DNA of 64,000 nt from Halomonas aestuarii. Its GTDB lineage: Bacteria > Pseudomonadota > Gammaproteobacteria > Pseudomonadales > Halomonadaceae. Location of the stretch: the NCBI RefSeq assembly GCF_001886615.1, contig NZ_CP018139.1, forward strand, positions 558,001 through 622,000. The letters run 5' to 3'. The notes under the pieces were generated by a model that ran no database searches, was not told where the DNA came from, and saw only the letters and a list, made by a program, of their open reading frames with translations. The translations under genes were made by a program, and so were the position numbers. Position 1 is the stretch's first letter; the number at the start of each line of letters is the position of its first letter. This document shows, piece after piece, positions 17,748-25,573 of the stretch.

Positions 17748-18281
17748 CTACCAATAGGCGGGATCATCGAAGGCGGCGACGCAGCGCGGCACCCCGGCCA
17801 GGGGCACCATCTCCCCGCCGAGCCCCTGGCCGAGCCAGCCCTCCGGCTGGGACAGCCTGAAGGGCGCCGCGGCCATCGTCTCGGACACGGGCACGAACCC
17901 GACACGCGAATAGAAGGCGGGATCCCCATAGGTGAAGGCATGGGTCGCGCCCTGTGCCTTCAGGCTGTCGAGCCCGAAGCGTATCAGGCGCTGGCCGATG
18001 CCCCGGCCCTGATGCGCGGGATGCACCGCCACGGGTGACAGCAGGAACGCCTCGGCCGGCGATTCGAACCGGAGCCGCGAGAAGACGATGCCAGCCACGA
18101 CCCGCCCCTGCTCCATGGCCACGAAGCCCTGCACGTCGCAAGGGTCAGCATCGCGCAACAGCTCCTGCACCAGGCCGCCGACCAGGTTGCCCTCCTCCTG
18201 CCCCTCCGCCTCGGCGAAGGTCTCGACGAACAGCGCCTGCACCTCCGCCGCCTGGGACGATTCATACCGAGCCAGTTCCAT
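17748..18281 (-). CDS. GNAT family N-acetyltransferase (YhbS-like)
   Basis: A 177-aa acetyltransferase. LLSPVAVHPAHQGRGIGQRLI (about 80-100) is motif A, and GDPAFYSRVGF (about 119-129) is the YhbS-type motif B. PAYW at the extreme C terminus is usual for this subfamily. The substrate is unknown. It is the last gene of ordinary composition before the AT-rich island. Its start faces the island. Confidence 0.83.
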   Translation of the reverse strand: MELARYESSQAAEVQALFVETFAEAEGQEEGNLVGGLVQELLRDADPCDVQGFVAMEQGRVVAGIVFSRLRFESPAEAFLLSPVAVHPAHQGRGIGQRLIRFGLDSLKAQGATHAFTYGDPAFYSRVGFVPVSETMAAAPFRLSQPEGWLGQGLGGEMVPLAGVPRCVAAFDDPAYW

Positions 18282-18369
18282 TGCCTTGCACCTCTCTGGA
18301 TACGCTACCTCGGGTCAACTGACATGCTGATGGCTGGAGCAGAGTGGTAAGAACACATGCGTATGTCAG

Positions 18370-18390
18370 CTTTCGGCCAGAAGCAGCCAT
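18370..18390 (-). repeat. Hairpin motif GCTTCTGGCCGAAAGC, copy 1
   Basis: An imperfect palindrome 119-139 bp past the stop of the HNH gene. The core GCTTYTGGCC recurs at 19311-19330 and 20263-20285, each time downstream of an island gene. This copy lacks a T-run. Confidence 0.5.
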
Positions 18391-18508
18391 TGCAGTTTCC
18401 CTGATGTGCAAGGCGAAGCGAAGCGGCGGCCCGTCAGGGAGGTGCGACTTACGCGATCTGTTCAGGCTTTCTAGGTAACTGATAACTCTACGTCCAATCA
18501 CATGAAGG

Positions 18509-19228
18509 CTACAGCTCCCTAGTCCGCTTGCTATTTAAAACCGCCACCAGCTTACTCACTTCAACGGGAGGCATCGTTCTATGAATAATTGCATGGCAAT
18601 TAGGGCACAAAGGTTTGAGATCTTTTATAGGGTCGACCTCATACTCTTCCTTAATTTCAGATAACGCCACTTCATGGTGGACATGTATAAAATTACGCCC
18701 AATTTTTCCGTAAAAATCTTCAAAATCAAAATTACAAACAAAGCATTTATACCCATAGTAATCCAAACATTTTTTTCTTGCCTTAGGATTTCTTTCATAC
18801 GAATTTACAGATATCTTCCTTGTAGCACCTTCAATATACTTTTCAGGCTCAAACACCTCTTCTGCTAAAGAAACGCCTGCTTCATCTTCATCACCTAGGG
18901 CATACCAGCACCCCGAAACCCCTACCAAAAACTTTTCCTCGAGCACAGGGTCGAAGCTTTTTATCTTAGCGGTCCCACCACTTTTCTCAGAATACTGCAT
19001 TGGGAAAGTTTTTAACTTATAACCTTCCTCCTCAACTAGACGGATATGCTCTAAGGATTGAGATCGACCAGCCCCCCTCCACTCACTATCAAATATCAAA
19101 CCATCTTTATGCACATCCCAAAGCCCAAATATGACGAAACGTTCATCATGATTGACAAATGACCAGCTCCAATTCCAATTCTTGCAAGTTGCCCCTACTG
19201 ATTCTATGAATTTTTTCCTACTAGTCAC
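18509..19228 (-). CDS. HNH endonuclease domain protein
   Basis: A 239-aa protein with a C-terminal HNH zinc-finger nuclease domain: C162-x2-C165 (YKCFVCNF), HVHHEVALSE (182-191) with the catalytic His, and CPNCHAIIHR (208-217). The N-terminal 140 residues have no domain I recognise; they contain an aromatic-rich start (CKNWNWSWSFVN) and may bind DNA, as in McrA-like modification-dependent nucleases. The start is GTG at 19228 with GGAGGT eight bases upstream. The gene is AT-rich, unlike the chromosome. A role in phage or plasmid defence is possible but not shown. Confidence 0.72.
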   Translation of the reverse strand: MTSRKKFIESVGATCKNWNWSWSFVNHDERFVIFGLWDVHKDGLIFDSEWRGAGRSQSLEHIRLVEEEGYKLKTFPMQYSEKSGGTAKIKSFDPVLEEKFLVGVSGCWYALGDEDEAGVSLAEEVFEPEKYIEGATRKISVNSYERNPKARKKCLDYYGYKCFVCNFDFEDFYGKIGRNFIHVHHEVALSEIKEEYEVDPIKDLKPLCPNCHAIIHRTMPPVEVSKLVAVLNSKRTREL

Positions 19229-19310
19229 AACCTACCTCCAGTCATTCGGACACAACCGACCATATCATCTTAACTATTTAAACATGAATATCACCTTGGT
19301 ATAAAAATCC

Positions 19311-19330
19311 ACTTTTGGCCAGAAGCGGAA
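19311..19330 (-). terminator. Hairpin motif copy 2, likely terminator of the 19418-20125 gene
   Basis: On the minus strand CCGCTT and AAGTGG pair around CTGGCCAA and are followed by ATTTTT. It lies about 90 bp past the stop codon. The core matches the copies at 18370 and 20263. Confidence 0.5.
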
Positions 19331-19417
19331 ATCAAGAATTTTCTCATTTATCTAAAGGCAATAGCCCATGTTTATCCATTCCTAAAAACACATGTAACAG
19401 CAGTAAAAATACACCAA

Positions 19418-20125
19418 TCATTTAACAACTATTCCGCCAGCCAAAAAGCCAGGCACAAAACGCTCTTCTTTACTACTCCATAAAAAAGGAAGAAGCTCCT
19501 CCGAATCTAAAACCACATACAACCAAACCTCAATATTACTAGCCAGCTGATTAATATGATCATTCATTTTTTGACCAGTATCCATCGGAACCCCTTCTTC
19601 TCCGACCCAGTCTTGATAACCATGCTTATTATATACTTGCGGCCACCAAACACGTGTCAAAAACACACTTTCTGAGAAGCCGATATATAATCCAGGCTCC
19701 AAAGATGGGATTTTTAATGTGTCTACCTTATTATTTTTTGGCATTTCAATAAAATCATATTCCCACAACATTTTTTTGCCCTCGGATCTAGGATCCTTAA
19801 AATCTAGAGGAAACTCTTCATCGATCTTAGCGATCATTCCTATCCGAGAAACAGAGGGGCTAGTGCCTGAAGTGTTTAGCACACAAAATGGGGCCGAAAC
19901 TAACTGTGGCATATAAAATAATGATTGCTTGTGTGTATCCTCGCTTGGCACTATTCTCAGCGGGAAATCTGATCTGACATCGACTCTAATCTCGTGACTG
20001 GCAACACCAACCTTCCCCAACAAGTATTGTTTAATATTCAGACCGCTGGATGCAACAACACTTCTAAAACCTCTAGCTATTTTTTCTTCTACTTCATTAT
20101 TTTTCTTGTCCTTATAAGCATTCAT
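19418..20125 (-). CDS. Orphan protein of AT-rich island, unknown function
   Basis: A 235-aa protein with no signal peptide or transmembrane segment. The N terminus is charged (MNAYKDKKNNEVEEKIARGF). The central part is beta-like with Trp/Tyr-rich stretches (VWWPQVYNKHGYQDWVG, about 165-181), and the C terminus is hydrophobic (FVPGFLAGGIVVK). I recognise no family. Composition is strongly AT-rich and the ribosome site before the ATG is weak. It is followed by a terminator-like hairpin. It could be a cassette-borne gene. Confidence 0.55.
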   Translation of the reverse strand: MNAYKDKKNNEVEEKIARGFRSVVASSGLNIKQYLLGKVGVASHEIRVDVRSDFPLRIVPSEDTHKQSLFYMPQLVSAPFCVLNTSGTSPSVSRIGMIAKIDEEFPLDFKDPRSEGKKMLWEYDFIEMPKNNKVDTLKIPSLEPGLYIGFSESVFLTRVWWPQVYNKHGYQDWVGEEGVPMDTGQKMNDHINQLASNIEVWLYVVLDSEELLPFLWSSKEERFVPGFLAGGIVVK

Positions 20126-20276
20126 TTCCGATTGCCTTTTTCGAATGGTATTAGAAATCGCGAATCAAAGAAATCAGGACAAAGGAATTAGTTTTAGCTA
20201 GATCTATCAGGCCTTTGGCTCTGGCTTTCTCAGAGTTCTCTAACAGAGTAGACTAACTTTCCCCATCCGGCCAAAA

Positions 20277-20293
20277 GCGGTCTTTCAGACCGC
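20277..20293 (-). terminator. Intrinsic terminator after the 20380-21048 gene
   Basis: On the minus strand GCGGTCT-GAA-AGACCGC is a perfect 7-bp stem followed by TTTT. It lies 4 bp beyond the outer end of the proposed attC site. The T-run belongs to the third copy of the GCTTTTGGCC motif (20263-20285). Confidence 0.65.
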
Positions 20294-20297
20294 CCTC

Positions 20298-20385
20298 ATA
20301 TAACGATTAAGCTAACGGGCAGGCAAAAGCGCAGCTATTGTCTGTCCAGCGAATGAAGTGAGCGGCGTTGAGCGCATTGTTAGCC
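20298..20385 (-). other. attC-like integron recombination site (88 bp)
   Basis: Read on the minus strand: left simple site GGCTAAC, spacer AATGCG, L-box CTCAACG; then on the right CGTTAG, spacer CTTAATC-like, and the end GTTATAT. The two arms pair as CT-AACG with CGTTAG, leaving an extra C in the left arm, the extrahelical base characteristic of attC sites. The outer ends fit RYYYAAC/GTTRRRY only loosely. It overlaps the stop codon of the 20380-21048 gene, the normal place for a cassette's own site. Confidence 0.6.
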
Positions 20386-21048
20386 GTCAGCACGATTGCC
20401 GCCCCTATATTGGTTCCAGAATGCAAGAGCGGATCTATCTACTTCGGGGAAGTTTTCCCAGTCAGGAAAATACAGGCAGCTATTTGCAAGTACCTCTAAT
20501 CTCGATTGGTCTTCTTCTTTTGATGGGTGAAATGGTTGCCAGTACTTCTCTGCTAATCCCACATTTTCTGAGTCTGTAACTAGTTTTTCGTATAGAGCAA
20601 CGTCCGCATGATGAAAGGCTCCACCGCTGCGGACTATATAGCAGCGTTCCAGTGAGCGGTTATGCCAATTCCAGTCTACTGCTCTGGCTTCAGCTGTGGG
20701 TTTGTCATAATTCAAATAGTGGCAGCGAAATCGTGATGGTAGATTTGGATATTTTGCTTGCCGTATTTCTTCAAGAAGGTTCTCTGCCTTCAAAGCTTCG
20801 CCCGATTTCATCGAAGCTGGCGCAATGCCGTCTAGCAAATTTTCTTGAGCGAGCACAAGGCCATTAGACATTTTTGCATTGTGCAGCATGAGCCCGAAAC
20901 TAAGAGGGCCAACATTTCCGTCAGTTGGTACATAGCCTGTTCGAAAAGGGCAGAGTATCCAATATTCATGATTCCATAGCTCATGATGGCTTTCGTCATC
21001 ACATTTTAGGATGAACTCTGAAAGGTCAGCAGAAACCACTTTTGCCAT
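20380..21048 (-). CDS. Cassette-borne protein of unknown function
   Basis: A 222-aa cytosolic protein bounded by two attC-like sites, so it looks like a complete integron cassette. The start is ATG at 21048, 26 bp inside the boundary. Notable segments: HELWNHEYWILCPFRTGY (about 22-39), EEIRQAKYPNLPSRFRCHYL (about 94-113), AVDWNWHNRSLERCYIVRSG (about 122-141) with many aromatics. The IRQAKYPNLPSR pattern loosely recalls DUF2441-type proteins, but I cannot confirm that. G+C is below the chromosome average. Function unknown. Confidence 0.62.
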   Translation of the reverse strand: MAKVVSADLSEFILKCDDESHHELWNHEYWILCPFRTGYVPTDGNVGPLSFGLMLHNAKMSNGLVLAQENLLDGIAPASMKSGEALKAENLLEEIRQAKYPNLPSRFRCHYLNYDKPTAEARAVDWNWHNRSLERCYIVRSGGAFHHADVALYEKLVTDSENVGLAEKYWQPFHPSKEEDQSRLEVLANSCLYFPDWENFPEVDRSALAFWNQYRGGNRADG

Positions 21049-21073
21049 ATGTTGTTATGCCTCTAACTTTGGC

Positions 21074-21130
21074 GGCTAACGTTGCCAGCACGCGCCGCGT
21101 CAGCGCTCGCCGTGCCTGGCATGGTTATGG
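21074..21130 (-). other. attC-like integron recombination site (57 bp)
   Basis: On the minus strand the site runs from CCATAAC to GTTAGCC. Inner arms CCAGGCACG and CGTGCTGG pair perfectly except for one extra G in the left arm, the extrahelical base that fixes attC orientation. The orientation places the 64-aa gene at 21151-21345 upstream as its cassette and the 20380-21048 gene as the next. Length and layout match short attC sites such as those of aadA cassettes. Confidence 0.72.
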
Positions 21131-21150
21131 CGGGCGAATGGGCCCGACCA

Positions 21151-21345
21151 CTATTCACACTTGATGCTTTTAAGAATCCACAAAGACATTGCTTCATCCG
21201 GGCGAAACTTACCTTTATTCTGCTCTTGCGCCCAATCAATCGATTGGCAAGATGTGTAATGATCTGGAGCACCGGCCATTTCCCAGAATCCATTTGCAAA
21301 AATCCAAATGCAAAACACCGCTACGCCGATAGCTATTTTTTTCAA
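21151..21345 (-). CDS. Small membrane-anchored or secreted protein
   Basis: A 64-aa protein starting with TTG at 21345, supported by AAAGGAG nine bases upstream. MKKIAIGVAVFCIWIFANGF is a signal peptide or single helix; the remaining 44 residues hold two cysteines (TSCQSIDW and the terminal IKCE). Its stop lies 20 bp before an attC-like site, so it looks like the cargo of a small cassette. No family recognised. Confidence 0.58.
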   Translation of the reverse strand: MKKIAIGVAVFCIWIFANGFWEMAGAPDHYTSCQSIDWAQEQNKGKFRPDEAMSLWILKSIKCE

Positions 21346-21348
21346 ACC

Positions 21349-21531
21349 CTATTTCTCCTTTGAATCTAGCGCTTCAGACTGCGTCTTAAAAATGGAAGTC
21401 TTATTATAGTCGGGGGCAAACCATAACTTTTCAACCCCAATGAACGAGCCTCCTGAATTTTCCGGCATGTCGGCTTTGGGTCGAAAAAGGCCCCTCATTC
21501 GCGCTGAAAGAGACATCCCCACGAACTCCAT
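21349..21531 (-). CDS. Possible short ORF upstream of the cassette gene
   Basis: A 60-aa frame whose stop falls 3 bp before the next gene's TTG and whose last codons form that gene's ribosome site, so coupling is possible. There is no clear ribosome site of its own. The sequence (SLSARMRGLFRPKADMPENS, then FAPDYNKTSIFKTQSEALDS) matches nothing I know. It may be a remnant or not translated. Confidence 0.3.
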   Translation of the reverse strand: MEFVGMSLSARMRGLFRPKADMPENSGGSFIGVEKLWFAPDYNKTSIFKTQSEALDSKEK

Positions 21532-21786
21532 TACCGCGGGCGGGCTTCAAGCAGAATGAATCGAAAGTGGTTGCTGGCTGTGGCATCCCTGCTGTCCCAC
21601 TGCATGGCCGGTCATGGCCCCATCGTAGCCGCCATATCCTAATATTGCCCGGCCGATATGACGTTCTTGGCGTTGTTGTCTGCAATGTCTTGTTCGTTGT
21701 ACGCCATCACCTACAGCCTCCGTCGTGATTGCCGACAGGGGGCAACTTGGAACGAGTCGATCGCTGAGCCGGTGCAGACACGAAGC
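21532..21786. other. Island right border, no gene seen
   Basis: About 255 bp of mixed composition between the last island ORF and a large terminator. Frames here are short and lack starts. This is where composition returns to the chromosomal norm. Confidence 0.45.
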
Positions 21787-21815
21787 GGGCCCGCGTCGCT
21801 TTGCGACGCGGGCCC
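21787..21815 (+). terminator. Intrinsic terminator hairpin
   Basis: GGGCCCGCGTCGC and its complement form a 13-bp stem around TTT, followed on the plus strand by GTCTTT. It lies 38 bp past the stop of the minus-strand PEBP gene, so it may serve both strands. Confidence 0.65.
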
Positions 21816-21852
21816 GTCTTTCCTGCCGGGGCGCGACAAGGCGCCGCCAACT

Positions 21853-22329
21853 TCAGCCGCGCTGGTAGGTGCCCACCAGGCGGTTCATGCCGATCAGGTG
21901 CGGCTCGATCTGCTTGAGCAGCTCGGGCAGCGAGAGGCCTTCCGGCAGGTCGGTGGCCTTGTCCAGCGCCAGCACCCAGAAGTAGTAGTGGTGCACGCCG
22001 TGGCCCTCCGGCGGCATGGGGCCGCCGTAGCCCGGCTTGCCCATGTCGTTGATGCCGGAGGTCCCCTGGCCGCTGTTCTCCTCGAGCGAGGTCGTGGAGG
22101 CGGGCAGGTTGTAGAGCACCCAGTGCACGAAGCCGTAGGAGCCGTTCTGCACCAGGGGGGCATCCGGGTCGTGGCAGATCAGCGCAAAGCCCTTCGTGCC
22201 CTCCGGGGCGCCCTGCCAGGAGAGCGCCGGCGAGGTATCCTTGCCCTCTCCGGTGTGTTGCGTGGGAATGGAGCCGCCCGCCGCGAAGGCGGAGCTGTCC
22301 AGCTGCATGGTCGAGAGTGCAAAGGCCAT
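21853..22329 (-). CDS. YbhB/YbcL family PEBP-like protein
   Basis: A 158-aa phosphatidylethanolamine-binding-protein fold (Raf kinase inhibitor-like). Conserved pieces: TGEGKDTSPALSWQGAPEGT near residues 26-45, LICHDPDAPL near 50 (DPDAP motif), FVHWVLYNLP near 67, YGGPMPPEGHGVHHYYFWVL near 100 (GPxPP-x-H-Y ligand pocket). It is normal length. The bacterial role is unknown. The start at 22329 lies nine bases after GGGAGG. Confidence 0.88.
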   Translation of the reverse strand: MAFALSTMQLDSSAFAAGGSIPTQHTGEGKDTSPALSWQGAPEGTKGFALICHDPDAPLVQNGSYGFVHWVLYNLPASTTSLEENSGQGTSGINDMGKPGYGGPMPPEGHGVHHYYFWVLALDKATDLPEGLSLPELLKQIEPHLIGMNRLVGTYQRG

Positions 22330-22465
22330 GATGATCAACCTCCCTGGATGTCGAGTTGTCGGGGTGACGACGCCGACTCAGCGTCGGAGAAAGCCCGGCG
22401 CCTGTCAACGCTCCCCGGCCATGGCATGATGGCCGGCAGCCACGAGTTCACCCCGGGAGACCACC

Positions 22466-22927
22466 ATGCCTCGCCTGCTGATCGTCGCCCATGCGCCCTC
22501 GCCCAACACCCTCCGGCTGCGGGAAGCCGCGGCGCGCGGCGCCCGCCATCCGGACATCGAGGACGTGGAGGTGGTGGTCATGCCGCCGCTGGAGGCGGGC
22601 CCCGAGGACGTGCGGGCCTGCGATGCCATCCTGCTCGGCACCACCGAGAACCTGGGCACCATGAGCGGCGCCCTCAAGGACTTCTTCGACCGCAGCTACT
22701 ATCCCGTGCTGGAGGAGAAGCAGGGGCTGCCCTGTGCCCTCTACGTGCGCGCCGGCCATGACGGCACGGGTACCCGACGAGCGGTGGAGAGTATCGTCAC
22801 CGGCCTGCGCTGGAAGTGGGTGCAGGCGCCGCTGATCCTGCGCGGTGACTGGCAGCAGGGGTTCGCGGATCGGGTGGAGGAGCTGGGGATGGCGATGGCC
22901 GCGGGACTCGACAGCGGCATCCTGTAG
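22466..22927 (+). CDS. Flavodoxin-like NAD(P)H-dependent oxidoreductase
   Basis: A 153-aa flavodoxin-fold protein. The phosphate loop is VAHAPSPNTLRLREAA (about 7-22); LLGTTENLGTMSGALKDFFD (about 56-75) is the second flavin-binding loop, and YVRAGHDGTGTRRA the third. It is close to the WrbA/flavodoxin_5-like small proteins. Function probably quinone or flavin reduction. It is a single gene divergent from the PEBP gene. Confidence 0.78.
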   Translation: MPRLLIVAHAPSPNTLRLREAAARGARHPDIEDVEVVVMPPLEAGPEDVRACDAILLGTTENLGTMSGALKDFFDRSYYPVLEEKQGLPCALYVRAGHDGTGTRRAVESIVTGLRWKWVQAPLILRGDWQQGFADRVEELGMAMAAGLDSGIL

Positions 22928-23245
22928 CCCGTATCACACGAAAGTAGGCTTTTCGCGACCAAAGTTGATGGTCTCATTACCCCTTTACACGGACGCATCA
23001 TGCTATACCTCAAAGGTGTCGCATCAACAGTCGGAAACATAGAAGAAACTGCTGATTGAGCACATACTGAAAAACAACACAGAACTGAAGACGGCACCAA
23101 GAAACGACACCAAGAACCAGAACAAACACCGCCATGCAGGCGCAATCCTGTCGGCCAGACATCTCGGGGCAGCCCCTGGCTTCTCCCCCCGGCCCCTCCC
23201 TTGGTCCAGGGTTCCCTGGTTGGCTATCTCGCAATGAGGTGCTTC
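22928..23245. other. Intergenic stretch, lower G+C, no gene seen
   Basis: About 320 bp between two plus-strand genes with noticeably more A than neighbours, including an A-rich run near 23040-23130 with two CACCAAGAA repeats. No convincing start, RNA gene or terminator. It may hold the promoter of the TAXI protein. Confidence 0.4.
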
Positions 23246-24223
23246 ATGAAATCATCCGCCAGACTCCTGGCTGCCTTCCTGGGCAGTCTGCTGCTCTCGG
23301 GCCCGGTCGCGGCACAGGACCAGGAGCCCCTGGTCATCGCCACCGCCAGCCCGGCAGGGGTGTACCATGTGGTCGGGCGAGCATTGTGTCGCACCCTGGA
23401 GGCGCCCTGTCGGGCGCAACCCACCGATGGCTCCAGCGCCAACCTGAGGGCCCTGCGACGGGGTGAGCTGAAGATCGCCCTGGCCCAGTCCGACCTCCAC
23501 CTCTATGCCACCCTGGGCACGGAGGGGTTCCTGAAGGATGGGCCGGACCCGAAGCTGCGGTCGGTCTTCTCGCTGCACAACGAACCCTTCTCCCTGGTGG
23601 TGCGCCGGGACTCCGGCATCAAGAGCCTGGACGATCTCCCCGGGCACTCGGTGAACATCGGCAACCCGGGCTCGGGACAGCGCGGCACTATGCTGAGGCT
23701 GATGGATGCCAGGGGCTGGAGCCGTAGCGACTTCCGCTCGATCCACAACCTGCCAGCCGACCAGCAGGCGCTGGAGCTGTGTCACGGCAACATCGACGCC
23801 ATGGTCTATACCGTGGGTCATCCCAACGCGTCGGTGGCCAAGGCCATCCGACTGTGCGATGCCGTCCTGGTGGACGTGGAGGGCGACACCATCGACCTGC
23901 TGGTGGATGCCTACCCCTACTTCACGCGCGCCTGGATCCCCGCCGACCTCTACGGCGTGGACCAGCCGGCCGTGCACACCTTCGGGGTCAAGGGCACCCT
24001 GGTCGCCTCGGCAGACACCGATCCCGACGTGGTCTACCGACTGGTGGCCGCGGTCTTCGAGGACTTCGATCGCTTCAAGGCCTCGCATCCGGCGCTCGGG
24101 ACACTGACCCCGCAGGAGATGATCCATGACGGGCTCACCGCGCCCCTGCACGAGGGCGCCCTGCGCTATTACCGCGAGCAGGGATGGATCGATGAGGACG
24201 AGATGGCCGCCGCGACCGACTGA
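23246..24223 (+). CDS. TAXI family TRAP transporter solute-binding protein
   Basis: A 325-aa periplasmic binding protein. The signal peptide (MKSSARLLAAFLGSLLLSGP, cleavage after VAA) is followed by VIATASPAGVYHVVGRALCR, the TAXI signature, then SSANLRALRRGELKIALAQSD and VNIGNPGSGQRGTMLRLMDA. It probably binds a carboxylate such as glutamate. No TAXI permease gene adjoins it in this window, so it must work with a distant one. ATG at 23246 follows GAGGT; an in-frame ATG at 23234 is an alternative. Confidence 0.84.
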   Translation: MKSSARLLAAFLGSLLLSGPVAAQDQEPLVIATASPAGVYHVVGRALCRTLEAPCRAQPTDGSSANLRALRRGELKIALAQSDLHLYATLGTEGFLKDGPDPKLRSVFSLHNEPFSLVVRRDSGIKSLDDLPGHSVNIGNPGSGQRGTMLRLMDARGWSRSDFRSIHNLPADQQALELCHGNIDAMVYTVGHPNASVAKAIRLCDAVLVDVEGDTIDLLVDAYPYFTRAWIPADLYGVDQPAVHTFGVKGTLVASADTDPDVVYRLVAAVFEDFDRFKASHPALGTLTPQEMIHDGLTAPLHEGALRYYREQGWIDEDEMAAATD

Positions 24224-24264
24224 TCGCCCTCACGCCGTGCCGCGGGCCGGGCACACGCACCATG

Positions 24265-24300
24265 ACGCAGGACGGCACCCCGAGGGGTGCCGTCCTGCGT
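24265..24300. terminator. Bidirectional terminator between convergent genes
   Basis: A 17-bp perfect stem (ACGCAGGACGGCACCCC and complement, GA centre) sits between the TAXI protein gene and fadA, which converge here. Confidence 0.7.
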
Positions 24301-24343
24301 TGTGGCAAGTGTTGTGGCAAGGTCATGGGATGAGGCGTCGAGG

Positions 24344-25573
<1,230 letters not shown>

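Larger units (their letters stand above)
18300..21560 (-). mobile_element. AT-rich gene-cassette-like island (integron cassette remnant, no integrase seen)
   Basis: Base composition drops sharply from about 18.3 kb and rises again after about 21.6 kb. All plausible genes lie on the minus strand and all are orphans. Two sites with attC architecture flank the 20380-21048 gene, and related hairpins follow each of the three larger genes. No integrase, transposase or tRNA target is inside the window. Outer limits are approximate. The best-supported part is 20298-21345; the 18.4-20.2 kb part belongs by composition only. Confidence 0.55.

Noticed and set aside
18282..19420. attC sites behind the HNH and 235-aa genes
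   Set aside because: I read both 3' flanks and found hairpins but no R-L-L-R site architecture, so cassette status of these two genes is not supported beyond composition.
21530..21560. Third attC-like site at the right border of the island
   Set aside because: A GCTTGAAGCCCGCC arm is present on the minus strand, but there is no matching GTTRRRY end (GGTAATGG instead) and no paired left arm.
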